64,000 nt of DNA from positions 5,270,001 through 5,334,000 of the forward strand of contig NZ_CP017641.1 in the NCBI RefSeq assembly GCF_001983935.1, given 5' to 3'. A model generated the notes under the pieces. That model was not told the DNA's origin. It ran no database searches and saw only the letters and a program-made list of their open reading frames with translations. A program made the position numbers and the translations under genes. Origin of the DNA: Fuerstiella marisgermanici (GTDB taxonomy: Bacteria; Planctomycetota; Planctomycetia; Planctomycetales; Planctomycetaceae). How positions within the stretch are numbered: position 1 is the stretch's first letter; every line of letters begins with the position of its first letter. Below are positions 53,810-63,798 of the stretch, piece after piece.

Positions 53810-55210
53810 CTAAGCGTGTTTATAGACGGTCTCGAAGTCGATGTTGTACTTCTTCATTTTCTTGTACAGCGTTGTGCGGTTGATGCCCAATGCTCGAGCC
53901 GTGTTCTGGCGGTTCCAGCCGTTGGATTCCAGAGCCTGGATGATCAACTGTCGTTCCGGACTGGACAGTGCCTTCTTCAGTGAAGCTCCGCCAAGCTGAG
54001 CTTCCACGGACGCTCGGTGTTCGTCTTCCTTGAACAGTTTTTCCGGAAGGTCGGCTGCAGCGATGCGTTCACCCTTGCACAGCACAACGGCTCGTTCGAT
54101 CACGTTGACCAGTTCACGTACGTTGCCCGGCCACGCGTACTGTTGCATGGCGTGCATTGCCATGTCGTCGACGCCGAGAATTTCGCGACCGGTTTGATGG
54201 TTAAACTGCTTCAGGTAGTGATCGACCAGCAGAGGAATGTCACCGATTCGTTCTCGCAGTGATGGCTGAGTCAGCGTGATGACGTTGATGCGATAGAACA
54301 GGTCTTCGCGGAAATCACCACGCCGAACGGCCTCTTCCAGATCAACGTTGGTCGCCAGAACCAGACGAACATCGACCTTGTGAGTTTCGTTGCCGCCGAC
54401 AGGTTCGAACTCGCGATCCTGGAGGACTCGTAAGAGTTTTACCTGCAACTGAGGCGACGCGGTCGCGACTTCGTCGAGGAACAGAGTGCCGCCGTCTGCC
54501 TGCAGAAACTTGCCGACTTTGTCATGAGTCGCACCAGTGAAGGCTCCGGACACGTGACCGAACAGTTCGCTTTCCAGCAGCGTTTCCGGAAGAGCACCGC
54601 AGGCGACTTCTACGAATGGTTTGTCGGCTCGATTGCTGAGGTGGTGGATGGCTCGCGCGGTGACGGTTTTGCCGGTGCCGCTTTCGCCGAGAATCAGAAC
54701 AGTGGTTCGCGTATCGGCCACGCTTTCCATCAGCTCAAACATTCGCAGCATCTTGTAGTCTTTGCCGACGATGTTTGAGATCCCGTGCTTGTCGCTGAGC
54801 TGAGCTTTCAGCTGAGCGTTCTCCTGCATCAACTGTCGTTGACTGATGGCTCGTTCGATCGACAGATTCAGTTCTTCGTCGATCACGGGCTTGGTCAGGT
54901 AGTCGAAAGCGCCCATGCGAATCGCTTCGACAGCGCTTTCGATGGTGCCGAAACCGGTCAGAAGGATGACTGATGTTTCGGGCGCGTTTTCGCGAGACCA
55001 CTGCAACAGTTCAAAGCCGTCTTTGTCAGGCAGGTTGACGTCACAGACGACGACTTCGAACGGAAATTCTTCCATGCGTTCGATGGCGTCGGTGCAGGTG
55101 GAAGCAGTTTCGGTCCGATGTCCCAGACTTCGCAGATAGTCGGCCATCGCGTTTTGGATGTGTCGGTCGTCATCAACAACCAGCAATGAACCAGATGTGG
55201 CAGTCGCCAT
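53810..55210 (-). CDS. NtrC-family sigma-54-dependent response regulator
   Basis: 466 aa with an SD (AGGGGA). The receiver domain (about 8-122) has the acidic pocket DDD (13-15), phospho-acceptor Asp57 ([10 protein letters not shown]), Thr85 and Lys107. The AAA+ domain (about 146-385) has Walker A GESGTGKT (175-182), the sigma-54 contact GAFTGA (222-227) and Walker B in [10 protein letters not shown]. The C-terminal Fis-type HTH (about 420-462) has [20 protein letters not shown]. All residues needed for phosphorylation-dependent activation of sigma-54 promoters are present. No histidine kinase is next to it, so it is an orphan regulator. Its targets are unknown. Confidence 0.95.
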   Translation of the reverse strand: MATATSGSLLVVDDDRHIQNAMADYLRSLGHRTETASTCTDAIERMEEFPFEVVVCDVNLPDKDGFELLQWSRENAPETSVILLTGFGTIESAVEAIRMGAFDYLTKPVIDEELNLSIERAISQRQLMQENAQLKAQLSDKHGISNIVGKDYKMLRMFELMESVADTRTTVLILGESGTGKTVTARAIHHLSNRADKPFVEVACGALPETLLESELFGHVSGAFTGATHDKVGKFLQADGGTLFLDEVATASPQLQVKLLRVLQDREFEPVGGNETHKVDVRLVLATNVDLEEAVRRGDFREDLFYRINVITLTQPSLRERIGDIPLLVDHYLKQFNHQTGREILGVDDMAMHAMQQYAWPGNVRELVNVIERAVVLCKGERIAAADLPEKLFKEDEHRASVEAQLGGASLKKALSSPERQLIIQALESNGWNRQNTARALGINRTTLYKKMKKYNIDFETVYKHA

Positions 55211-55753
55211 AATTGTCCCCTAGTGTTCCCATTAAATCCGCCACCAGAATGGTTGACGGACGGTCCGCTTGGAAAAGTGGTCGCTGGGAGCGCACAATCA
55301 AAGACAAGTGATGAGTTTCGGCAGCGCTGCGTTGTTTGTCCGAACACCGTTGCGAGCGTGACTCGTTAAGGCAATTGCCCTGAACCCACATCATGCCTTG
55401 CTGCGGGGGGCAGCGAAGCCGTTGTGGGTTCTCAACCGTTCCGCAACATCGCGGACGATGCTGTGGGAAGGCTGTATGTCTTTGATCAGTGAGAAGGGAT
55501 ACGGAAACTTAGGATGCAAAAGTCCACCAGGCGGAATTTGAAAGCAACGTTTGCTGCGAGAATCGATGCTAAGCGAGCCAAAGTTACCTAACCGGTACAA
55601 TCGTTACGATTTCTCTGCTGCAGCTGGCGGCAACGCGAAATGAGAGCTCTGAGGCCGCCTGACAGCATCGATATTGGTTTGACCCGCCGTAGACCTGCCC
55701 GTAGACTGGCTTTAAAGTCATTAAGTCCTCCTCCGCTGAACGGAACTACGGAA
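55211..55753. other. 543-base intergenic region between divergent genes
   Basis: It lies upstream of the NtrC-type gene (minus) and the alpha/beta-hydrolase-like gene (plus). I looked for a sigma-54 promoter (TGGCAC-N5-TTGC) and found no good match. The region holds no recognisable RNA gene. Frames inside it, including the 38-codon extension of the hydrolase gene, look non-coding. Confidence 0.45.
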
Positions 55754-56716
55754 ATGAAAACCATTCAGGCAGCCATAAACCTGGGCGTTCTTGCACTTTT
55801 CGCCGTGATTCTACTTCCCGACGCCTTCGGCCAGGCGGGGCGCAGTGCGGGCCAGGATCGTGTTCTGACGACGGGAGACGGCTGGCCGATTCACATCACC
55901 TATTACGAATCTTCGAAGGGCAAAGAAGCGCCCGTCGTGATTCTTCTGCCCGGAGCAGACGGTGAAAAAAGCATGACTCGCAAAGCCTGGGACAGCGTCG
56001 CTAAGGTGCTGCAGAAGCGAGACTTTGCGGTCGTGACTGCTGATCTCAGAAAACACGGCGACAGCATGCCTCCCACAGATGGCAAGCCGAATCCGCGTTT
56101 GGCGAGAGTTTCGCCGCAGGACTACGCATTGATGGTGACACAGGATCTCGAAGCGATCAAGGCCTTCCTTGTTGAAGAACATCAAAAGGAAAAGCTGAAT
56201 ATCAGAAAGCTGGGCATCGGAGCATCTGGTTCCAGTGCCATTGTCGCAGCCGCGTTCGCCGCAAACGACTGGCTGAAGAAGCCGTGGAATGACGCTCCTG
56301 TTGCCGCCGCCAAGACACCTCGAGGACAGGACGTTCGCGCGATCCTGATGTTGAGTCCAGCAGTGTCGGCAGGAAGAATTAGTTCGATGGCCCCCATGAA
56401 AGTGGTGGCTGACGAAACTAAAGGAGTCGCCATTCACGTCTACTACAACTCCGCCGACAAAGCAGAAAAGTCGGCCGCTGAAAAGCTGTTTCGCCTTGTT
56501 GAAATCCGAGGGGCCGAAGACAAACCAGAATCACCTCGGTATAAGCTGGAAGTTCCGGCCGCTGAACAGTATTCCGGTGACGCGCTGCTGGACGGAAAAC
56601 TGGCGGATGGCCGGCCTTTGAAACCACAAATGGAACAGCTTGTCACCGACTTCTTCGAAAAATTCGTGAAGCAGCGAACTGATCCGTGGAAAACGCGGAC
56701 AAGCCGACTTCAATAG
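55754..56716 (+). CDS. Exported alpha/beta-hydrolase-like protein
   Basis: 320 aa from ATG 55754, with GGAA before it and a signal segment at about 6-26 (GVLALFAVILLPDAFGQA). A frame from 55640 adds 38 basic residues. The fold is suggested by APVVILLPGADGEKS, DFAVVTADLRKHGDS and LGIGASGSSAIVAAAF. The nucleophile elbow is GASGS (Ser158), which breaks the G-x-S-x-G consensus at its last position. The C-terminal histidine is not obvious. A carboxylesterase-like enzyme or a non-catalytic relative are both possible. An FHA gene follows 53 bases downstream and may be co-transcribed. Confidence 0.65.
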   Translation: MKTIQAAINLGVLALFAVILLPDAFGQAGRSAGQDRVLTTGDGWPIHITYYESSKGKEAPVVILLPGADGEKSMTRKAWDSVAKVLQKRDFAVVTADLRKHGDSMPPTDGKPNPRLARVSPQDYALMVTQDLEAIKAFLVEEHQKEKLNIRKLGIGASGSSAIVAAAFAANDWLKKPWNDAPVAAAKTPRGQDVRAILMLSPAVSAGRISSMAPMKVVADETKGVAIHVYYNSADKAEKSAAEKLFRLVEIRGAEDKPESPRYKLEVPAAEQYSGDALLDGKLADGRPLKPQMEQLVTDFFEKFVKQRTDPWKTRTSRLQ

Positions 56717-56769
56717 GACGACGCAGCCATTCGCGTGCGAAGCGTCAGGGGCGGTTTTGAAAGATTCAG

Positions 56770-57459
56770 ATGGCACAGGTGACAATCTCAATCCTTGAAG
56801 GTCTGGAACGCGGTCGTACGTTTCGTGATCTTGAGACGCCGGTCACCATCGGACGCGAAGAAGACAACGTCATCCAGCTCAATGACGAACGAGTCAGCCG
56901 GATTCACGCGAAGTTGCAGGAAGATCGCGGCCAGGTCATTTTGACCGACCTCAACAGCACAAACGGAAGCCGAGTCAACGGGCATCCGGTGCAGTTGCGA
57001 GTCCTCCAACCGGGCGACCACGTGCAGATTGGCCGCTGCACGTTGCTGTTTGGCAGTGACGCTGAAATTGCCGAACACGCTCAACAACTAGGCGTCGAAG
57101 TCGCGTCGCTGACACCGCTGAGTTACCTGGCCGAAAATGGCTCCGGCAGCGGATCTGATTCCGGCGTGGAATTCGAGCTGGCCGACGATCTTAACGCCGA
57201 AAATCTGCAGTTGCCGCTATTTCCCGGCGGTGCTCCGGCGCTGCCGGATGAGCTGGAACCGGGGCAGCGGGCTCGGGTTAGTGACGTGTTGGGCTATATT
57301 CACGAACGGATGCGAGATGTATCAGTCAACGGTGCCGACCCGCAGGATCCGGACGGAAACAACCCCGTGATGGAAGTGCCGTGGGCTCACTGGCAAAATC
57401 TCATGCAACTGCAGCGCGACCTGGCCCTCTACCTACGCCAGATCGCGAACCCGGACTGA
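56770..57459 (+). CDS. FHA-domain protein
   Basis: 229 aa. A canonical N-terminal FHA domain (about 5-95) has IGRE (27-30), SRIH (43-46) and the STNGSRVNG loop (63-71), all the residues that bind phosphothreonine. After a linker, the C-terminal half is mostly helical with no second domain (EDLALYLRQIANPD-like tail). There is no signal or TM, so it is cytoplasmic. It probably docks to proteins phosphorylated by Ser/Thr kinases; the kinase at 48747-50789 is the nearest candidate but is 6 kb away. The SD is weak. Confidence 0.88.
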   Translation: MAQVTISILEGLERGRTFRDLETPVTIGREEDNVIQLNDERVSRIHAKLQEDRGQVILTDLNSTNGSRVNGHPVQLRVLQPGDHVQIGRCTLLFGSDAEIAEHAQQLGVEVASLTPLSYLAENGSGSGSDSGVEFELADDLNAENLQLPLFPGGAPALPDELEPGQRARVSDVLGYIHERMRDVSVNGADPQDPDGNNPVMEVPWAHWQNLMQLQRDLALYLRQIANPD

Positions 57460-57646
57460 CTTTTCAGAGCGCATCGAGTCCGCCACGCTCAATTTCAGGC
57501 CGATCTGCGGTGGCCATGGCTGGATTAAGCGGCGCAAAGTTAGCCAACACGCGGCGACTGACTGCACACTTTCCATACGTCCGCGTTTTCACACGGCGGC
57601 GCAGTTCGCTACCATCCCGTGCTGACTGATTAAGAAAGCACGGCCT

Positions 57647-59395
57647 ATGAATTTTGACGACCCACTCATCCGCATGGCGATGGTTCTTGTCTCCGGAATT
57701 ATCGGCGGCGAACTGGTGGGGCGGATCAAGCTGCCAAAAGTAACCGGGTGGATCGGGACCGGCATCCTGCTACGTATGCTGGACGGGTATCTCACGACAT
57801 CTCATGGCCTTAAACTAGGCCTTGATCCCGACGCGGTGTCGACATTTGGCCCGTACATGAATTTTGTGTTGGGCTATATCGCCTTCACCGTCGGCGCCGC
57901 ACTGCACTTTGCCAGTTTGCAAAACACGGGCAAACGACTGGGCCTGCTGCTGCTGTGCGAAGCCCTGATTACTCCTGCGGTAGTCTTTTTCTCGCTCTTC
58001 ATTCTGGGCGGGATGGACACCAAACCTGCTTTACTGCTGAGTGCGATCGCGATCTGCGGCGCTCCTGGTACGACAGTGCTGGTCGTTCAGGAAGCGCGTG
58101 CCCGAGGTATCCTTACGCGGACACTCGTCGCCGCCGTCGCCCTAATCGACATGGTGGCTGTCGGCATGTTTGAATTTGTGTATGCCTTTATCCGCGTCCC
58201 GGGCGGTGGCACGATGTCTTTGCAGGCGGGGCTGGTCAATGTCGGCACGGAATTCGGGCTTGCTCTGGCAGTCGGCTTTACCTGCGCTGGGCTTGCGTTG
58301 ATCCTGATTCGAACCGTAGTGGGCCCGGCGTTTGTGGGACCGATCATGGTGGCCGTGATTCTGGGATCGTGGGGGGCGGCCCGCGGCATGGACGTTTCCG
58401 GAATTTTGGCGTGTACCTTTGCCGGAATCGCAGTTTCGAATCTGCGCCACGGCACTGTGCGGTCGACGGAAGCGTATCTGCAATCGATTGGCGGTGTGCT
58501 GTTTGCTGCCTTCTATACGTTTGCCGGCATGAAACTGGACTTCAGCCAGGTGTGGCCCAACCTTAGCCTGGTGTTGCTGTTTTTTGCCTTTCGCTTCATC
58601 GGCAAGTACTCAGGCGCCTTCATCGCGATGTACTTTGCGAATGCAACGAATGCTGTGCGCAACTTTTTGGGACTCGCACTGTTGCCTCACGGAGGCGTCG
58701 CCGTCGGTTTGATTTTATTAGTACAAAATGACCCGACACTCAGCGACCATGCCGACGTCATTACAACCGTAGGACTGGCCGCATTGGCCATCAACCAGTT
58801 ACTGGGCCCAAGTGGTGCGAGATTCGCGTTGAACAGCGTCGGCGAAAGCGGGAAGGCTCGGCCGCGTCTGCTGGACTTCCTGGACGAGCACCGCATTACC
58901 GTGACTGTCGACGGCAACACCAAACAGGCCGTTGTTTCGTCACTTGTGGACCAGCTTTACGCCACGTCCGATATGCCGATCGAAAAGGAAGAGTTCGTGC
59001 GGCAGGTGATGAAGCGTGAAGCATCAGAATCCACCTGCGTGGGTCACGGCCTGATGATTCCCCACGCGATACTGGATGCCGATGCCAAAATGGAAGGCGT
59101 GCTGGGCATCAGCCGTAAAGGACTGGACTTCAGAACGCCCGACGGACGTCCGGTGCACGCGGTGCTGCTACTGGCCACGCCGGAAAACGAACGAGAACGG
59201 CATCTGGAAATCCTGTCCGCGTTTGCTCACCTGATCACTCACGACGAAAACCTTTGCGAACAGCTCTATCACGCCCGCAGTGCGGCTCATGCGTACAACG
59301 TGCTGCATGCTGAGGCTGCGGAAGAGATCAACTATTTTCTGGAAGAAGTTCTGGAAGAATTCCGCGACCCCAATCCGTCAAAACCTAATCCCTGA
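57647..59395 (+). CDS. Cation:proton antiporter fused to a PTS EIIA domain
   Basis: 582 aa. Residues 1-405 form an NhaP/KefB-like sodium or potassium/proton exchanger with about 12 TM helices: MAMVLVSGIIGGELVGRIKLP, GLLLLCEALITPAVVFF, and GILACTFAGIAVSNLRHG. Residues 420-565 form an EIIA domain of the fructose/nitrogen type: HITVTVDGN-like start, CVGHGLMIPHAIL with the phosphohistidine at about 473, and the KGLDFRTPDGRPVHAVLLLATP strand typical of the family. EIIA domains accept phosphate from HPr-like proteins, so transport may be set by cell metabolic state. The gene heads an operon; the next start is 15 bases away. Confidence 0.85.
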   Translation: MNFDDPLIRMAMVLVSGIIGGELVGRIKLPKVTGWIGTGILLRMLDGYLTTSHGLKLGLDPDAVSTFGPYMNFVLGYIAFTVGAALHFASLQNTGKRLGLLLLCEALITPAVVFFSLFILGGMDTKPALLLSAIAICGAPGTTVLVVQEARARGILTRTLVAAVALIDMVAVGMFEFVYAFIRVPGGGTMSLQAGLVNVGTEFGLALAVGFTCAGLALILIRTVVGPAFVGPIMVAVILGSWGAARGMDVSGILACTFAGIAVSNLRHGTVRSTEAYLQSIGGVLFAAFYTFAGMKLDFSQVWPNLSLVLLFFAFRFIGKYSGAFIAMYFANATNAVRNFLGLALLPHGGVAVGLILLVQNDPTLSDHADVITTVGLAALAINQLLGPSGARFALNSVGESGKARPRLLDFLDEHRITVTVDGNTKQAVVSSLVDQLYATSDMPIEKEEFVRQVMKREASESTCVGHGLMIPHAILDADAKMEGVLGISRKGLDFRTPDGRPVHAVLLLATPENERERHLEILSAFAHLITHDENLCEQLYHARSAAHAYNVLHAEAAEEINYFLEEVLEEFRDPNPSKPNP

Positions 59396-59410
59396 CAGGA
59401 ACTTCTTATC

Positions 59411-60616
59411 ATGACCGCCGCTCCGGTTGTCTCAAAAACCGTCGTCGATATCCTGGCGGAATTGATCGCCATCCCCAGTGTTAACCCGATGGGGCAGGAC
59501 GTCCAGGGCGACATCTATTTTGAAGGTCGCGTGAGCGACTGGCTGGTGGAGTTTTTCCAATCGCTGGGTGTGGCGTACGAACGGATCGAAGTCGCCCCCG
59601 GCCGCGACAACGTCATAGCGAAATTTGATTCGCCGGGTAGCGACCGCACCATTTTGCTGGACGCTCATCAGGATACAGTGCCGGTCGAAGGCATGACGAT
59701 TCCCGCATTCGAACCAAAGATCGAAGGCGGTCGAATTACCGGGCGAGGTGCCTGCGACGTGAAAGGTGGCATGGCCGCCATGCTGATTGCCTTCCGTCGT
59801 CTTGTGCGTGAACGCCCAGCTAACGCCGCAAGCGTGATCATGACCTGCACATGCGACGAAGAAGCCACGACATTGGGCATCAATGACCTGGTGACTTATT
59901 GGCAACAGCCCGGCCGCTCGGGACTGTTGTCGTCGAAGCCGGACGTCGCCGTCATTGCCGAACCGACGGGCCTGGACGTCGTGGTCGCTCATCGCGGCGT
60001 GACTCGATTTAAGATCCGGACCGCAGGTCGAGCCTGTCACAGTTCAGACCCGACTCAGGGCGTGAACGCCATCTATCGCATGGCATCCGTACTGGCCGTG
60101 CTGGAAGAGTACGCCGACCTGGTGACTCGCAAAGTCAAGCCGCACGCTTTGTGCGGTGGAGCAACGTTAAGCGTCGGTCGGATCACAGGAGGCACCAGCG
60201 TAAACATCGTGCCGGACGAATGCGTGATCGAAGTCGATCGCCGCGTCATCCCCGGCGAAAAGCGAAGCGAAGTCGTGGCTCACCTGCGTCGCTACGTGCA
60301 GGAACGCCTCGACTTCGACGTGATCTTCGATCCACCGTGGCTGGAAAGTCCTCCCCTGACGGACGCCGATAATTCAGAACTGGCGTCGGCCGTATTGAAA
60401 TGCGTTCAGGAAGTGGACGGGCCACATTCAGCGATTGGCGTGCCCTATGGCACTCACGCATCAAGAACATGTTCGGCCGAAGTCCCGTCGATCGTTTTCG
60501 GCCCCGGTTCGATCGACCAGGCTCATACCAAAGACGAGTTCCTCGAAATCGACCAACTTGAAAAAGCGGCCGAGGTGTACTTTCAGCTTTGCTGCGATGA
60601 CGGCTTAACAAAGTGA
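59411..60616 (+). CDS. M20-family metallopeptidase/deacylase
   Basis: 401 aa with AGGAA as SD. Metal ligands and catalytic residues match the ArgE/DapE/CPG2 family: HQDT (His86, Asp88), GACDVKGG with Asp116, and CDEEATT with Glu150 and Glu151. The dimerisation (lid) domain lies at about 190-300 (HRGVTRFKIRTAGRACHSSDPTQG). The last ligand His is in QAHTKDEF. These enzymes remove acyl or amino-acid groups from amines and peptides. The gene overlaps the next by 4 bases and follows the antiporter-EIIA gene, so the operon pairs amide hydrolysis with amine oxidation. Whether the substrate is an amino acid, a peptide or an aminophosphonate derivative is unknown. Confidence 0.88.
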   Translation: MTAAPVVSKTVVDILAELIAIPSVNPMGQDVQGDIYFEGRVSDWLVEFFQSLGVAYERIEVAPGRDNVIAKFDSPGSDRTILLDAHQDTVPVEGMTIPAFEPKIEGGRITGRGACDVKGGMAAMLIAFRRLVRERPANAASVIMTCTCDEEATTLGINDLVTYWQQPGRSGLLSSKPDVAVIAEPTGLDVVVAHRGVTRFKIRTAGRACHSSDPTQGVNAIYRMASVLAVLEEYADLVTRKVKPHALCGGATLSVGRITGGTSVNIVPDECVIEVDRRVIPGEKRSEVVAHLRRYVQERLDFDVIFDPPWLESPPLTDADNSELASAVLKCVQEVDGPHSAIGVPYGTHASRTCSAEVPSIVFGPGSIDQAHTKDEFLEIDQLEKAAEVYFQLCCDDGLTK

Positions 60617-61743
60617 ACTCGACAATGCCGAATCACAAATTCAATGTCGCCATCGTCGGCGCCGGAATCGTAGGCCTCGCTCACGCATGGGCGTCTGTTC
60701 GGCAGGGACGAAGCGTCATCTTATTCGACCGCTCGCCGAAAGCTCAGGGAGCGACTGTTCGTAACTTCGGCATGATCTGGCCCATTGGTCAGCTAGCCGG
60801 AGAACTGTACGACACCGCGTTGCGTTCTCGCGAACTTTGGCTGGAACTGCACAAAGCAGGCGTCGTACACGCGGACGATTGCGGATCGGTGCACCTGGCT
60901 CATCGCGCCGATGAACGGGCAGTACTGGAAGAATTCGTCGCTGGTAAGACTCACGACTGCCAGATGCTGTCGGCTGACGAAACTCTGCAAAAAGTCCCCA
61001 TCGCCAACTCGGACGGGCTACTCGGCGGAATGTGGAGCCCCACTGAATTGCGAGTCGATCCGCGCGTGGCCGCGTCTAAAATCGCGTCGTGGCTGCAATC
61101 CGCTCATGGCGTGAAGCTGCATTTCGAAACACCGATCGTGCACGTCGACGGCGGCACACTCACGTCGGCCGACGGAGCCCAGTGGCACGCGGAGCAAACA
61201 GTGATTTGTTCCGGCAGTGATTTGAAGACGCTGTTTCCGGAAGTGCTGGCCGCTTCCAGACTGAAGCTTTGTAAGCTGCAGATGCTGCGCACCGTCGCGC
61301 AAAATTCTTCTGCAAATCAGGCGGCTCATATCGCCAGCGGTCTAACACTGCGACACTACAGTTCGTTCAATCACTGCCCATCGCTGGCATCACTGAAACA
61401 GCGAGTCGCGAACGAAAATCCAACTTTGGATCGCTACGGAATTCATGTCATGGCGACTCAATCCGCCAGCGCCGAATTTATCCTCGGCGATTCGCACGAA
61501 TATGGCGACGACATCGAACCGTTCGACAAAGCGGAAATCGACAACCTGATCCTGCAGGAGTTACGCAAGATCATTCGGCTGCCCGACTGGACGATCTCCG
61601 AACGCTGGCACGGCGTGTACGCAAAGCACCCGGACCTGCCAGTGTTTCGAGCTACTCCGCAACCTGGCGTTCACGTGTGTGTCGGTCCCGGCGGAGCAGG
61701 CATGACCATGTCGTTCGGCCTTGCAGAAGCGACGCTCACGTAG
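60613..61743 (+). CDS. FAD-dependent oxidoreductase, TIGR03364-like
   Basis: 376 aa. GTG 60613 overlaps the M20 stop by 4 bases; ATG 60625 (MPNHKF) is an alternative start. The dinucleotide-binding motif is VAIVGAGIVGLAHAW. The FAD/DAAO-like fold shows GATVRNFGMIWPIGQ and a C-terminal PGVHVCVGPGGAGMTMSFGLAE. This resembles TIGR03364, a group that is often found next to phosphonate catabolism genes and is thought to oxidise an aminophosphonate; other D-amino-acid or sarcosine oxidase-like activities remain possible. It is the last gene of the three-gene operon. Its stop is 8 bases from the convergent glnS stop. Confidence 0.8.
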   Translation: MNSTMPNHKFNVAIVGAGIVGLAHAWASVRQGRSVILFDRSPKAQGATVRNFGMIWPIGQLAGELYDTALRSRELWLELHKAGVVHADDCGSVHLAHRADERAVLEEFVAGKTHDCQMLSADETLQKVPIANSDGLLGGMWSPTELRVDPRVAASKIASWLQSAHGVKLHFETPIVHVDGGTLTSADGAQWHAEQTVICSGSDLKTLFPEVLAASRLKLCKLQMLRTVAQNSSANQAAHIASGLTLRHYSSFNHCPSLASLKQRVANENPTLDRYGIHVMATQSASAEFILGDSHEYGDDIEPFDKAEIDNLILQELRKIIRLPDWTISERWHGVYAKHPDLPVFRATPQPGVHVCVGPGGAGMTMSFGLAEATLT

Positions 61744-61751
61744 CCGAGCAG

Positions 61752-63440
61752 CTACTTCTTCTTGGCTTTGGCCCACGCATCTTTCAACGTCACAATGCGG
61801 TTGAAAACCAGACGATCTGAAGTGCTGTCCTGATCAACGATGAAGTACCCCTTGCGTTCAAACTGGCAACGATCGCCCAGCTTTGATTCCGCCAGCGACG
61901 GCTCCAGTTTGGCTTCGACCACGGTTAGCGAATCCGGATTCAGATTGCTCTGCCACGTCTGAGATTCGTCTTCCACGTCGTCCGGATCTTCGGTCACAAA
62001 CAGGTGGTCGTACAGACGCACTTCCGCCGAAATCGCATGCTGAGCACTCACCCAGTGCATGGTGGCTTTCACCTTGCGACCGTCCGGTGCGTTGCCGCCT
62101 TTAGTTTCGACATCGTACGTACAGTGGATTTCCGTGATATTGCCGTCGTCATCTTGCACAACATCGTTGCACTTGATGAAGTAAGCCCAGCGGAGTCGCA
62201 CTTCGCGGCCGGGACCGAGTCGGAAGAATTTGCGAGGCGGGTCTTCCATGAAGTCGTCACGCTCAATGTACAACTCACGACCGAACGGCACCTTGCGTGA
62301 ACCGGCCGCTTCGTCTTCCGGGTTATTGACCGCGTCAAGCTCCTCAGACTGGCTTTCCGGATAGTTTGTGATCACAACCTTTAATGGATCCAGCACAGCC
62401 ATGCGGCGATCGGCTGTCGCGTTCAGTTCTTCGCGGATCTGATTCTCCAGCACCACCATGTCGGTCATCGCGTTGTGCTTCGTCACACCAACGGATTCGC
62501 ACAGCTTGCGAATCGAATCCGGTGTGTATCCGCGTCGACGCAGGCCGGACAGTGTGGGCATGCGAGGATCGTTCCAGCCAGAAACGTGACCTTCATTCAC
62601 AAGCTGCAACAGTCGCCGCTTGCTCATTAAAGTGTAGGTCAAATTCAGGCGATTGAATTCAATCTGCTGTGGATGGTGGATGCCCAGCGTTTCACAGTAC
62701 CAGTCGTACAGCGGGCGGCGGTTTTCGAATTCCAGCGTACAGATGCTGTGAGTGATACCTTCCAGCGAATCCGATTGCCCGTGAGTGAAGTCGTAGGTCG
62801 GGTAAATGCACCACGCGTCGCCCGTGCGATGGTGTTCAACCTTGCGAATGCGATACATGATCGGATCGCGAAGTAACAGGACCTTGTGAGCCATGTCGAT
62901 TTTGGCTCGCAGCACGTGAACTCCTTCGTCGAATTCCCCGTTCCTCATGCCGCGAAACAGAGTCAGGTTTTCTTCGACGGACCGGTCGCGATAGGGACTG
63001 GGCGTCCCCGGTTCGGTGGGCGTCCCACGACCGGTGCGAATTTCTTCCAGCGGCAGACTACACACGTAGGCCTTGCCGTCAGTGATGAGTTGTTCAGCCC
63101 ACTGGTAAAGCTGCTCGAAGTAATCCGACGCGAAAAACAGCCGGTCTTCCCAGTCGAAGCCAAGCCAGCGGATGTCTTCCTTGATGGATTCGACGTATTC
63201 GACTTCTTCCTTTTCGGGGTTGGTGTCGTCGAACCGCAAATTGCACTTGCCGCCATATTCGGCCGCGATTCCGAAATTCAGGCAGATCGACTTGGCGTGT
63301 CCGATGTGCAGGTAGCCGTTGGGTTCGGGCGGAAATCGCGTATGGACCACGCCGTCCCATTTTCCGGTTTTCAGGTCGTCTTCGACAATCTGACGGACGA
63401 AATCTTTGTGGACCGTTTCGCTGGAATTGGCTTCCGACAT
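61752..63440 (-). CDS. glnS: Glutaminyl-tRNA synthetase
   Basis: 562 aa, close to the usual length of bacterial GlnRS. It charges tRNA-Gln with glutamine. The class I signature HIGH is at about 45-48 in [16 protein letters not shown]; the KMSKS-like loop is LMSKRR. GlnRS-specific blocks include [39 protein letters not shown], and the C-terminal beta-barrel anticodon domain ([18 protein letters not shown]). Its presence suggests direct Gln-tRNA formation rather than only the GatCAB route. The SD is weak. It is divergent from the cut-off surface-protein gene at the right edge. Confidence 0.97.
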   Translation of the reverse strand: MSEANSSETVHKDFVRQIVEDDLKTGKWDGVVHTRFPPEPNGYLHIGHAKSICLNFGIAAEYGGKCNLRFDDTNPEKEEVEYVESIKEDIRWLGFDWEDRLFFASDYFEQLYQWAEQLITDGKAYVCSLPLEEIRTGRGTPTEPGTPSPYRDRSVEENLTLFRGMRNGEFDEGVHVLRAKIDMAHKVLLLRDPIMYRIRKVEHHRTGDAWCIYPTYDFTHGQSDSLEGITHSICTLEFENRRPLYDWYCETLGIHHPQQIEFNRLNLTYTLMSKRRLLQLVNEGHVSGWNDPRMPTLSGLRRRGYTPDSIRKLCESVGVTKHNAMTDMVVLENQIREELNATADRRMAVLDPLKVVITNYPESQSEELDAVNNPEDEAAGSRKVPFGRELYIERDDFMEDPPRKFFRLGPGREVRLRWAYFIKCNDVVQDDDGNITEIHCTYDVETKGGNAPDGRKVKATMHWVSAQHAISAEVRLYDHLFVTEDPDDVEDESQTWQSNLNPDSLTVVEAKLEPSLAESKLGDRCQFERKGYFIVDQDSTSDRLVFNRIVTLKDAWAKAKKK

Positions 63441-63798
63441 ATCTCAAATTGCCCTGATTTCACTGGAACAGCGAAGTAAATGTGAGGAAACGCTGTCATT
63501 TTGGCGGACTGGCTCCGATGGCCGGTCGTTGTGGAAATTTAGCGGTTGCCGACCAAAGACAGAAGCCCTGTTCAACAGGAAGCCCCCAGACGACCTGCAT
63601 TGTTGGGTTTACCTGACCGGAAGTATCAAACGAGCGTTTGGATTTGTTTCGAATTCGGCCGCTTCCGCATTTTTCTGTTGGTTTTCCGCCTGGTTCCTCG
63701 TCCGATAGAGTTGAGAGACGGTCCCGTGCCGTGAGTGGCCGGAAAATGCGCGCGTTGATGTTATGCCGCGTCTGAGTTCTGATAAAACGCAAAGTTCA
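63441..63798. other. 358-base intergenic region between divergent genes
   Basis: It lies between glnS (minus) and the truncated gene at the right edge (plus), so it holds both promoters. No tRNA or strong hairpin is visible. Frames of 60-100 codons on both strands lack domain features and are treated as non-coding. Confidence 0.4.

Noticed and set aside
55211-55753. A sigma-54 promoter near the NtrC-type gene
   Set aside because: No good TGGCAC-N5-TTGC match was found by eye.
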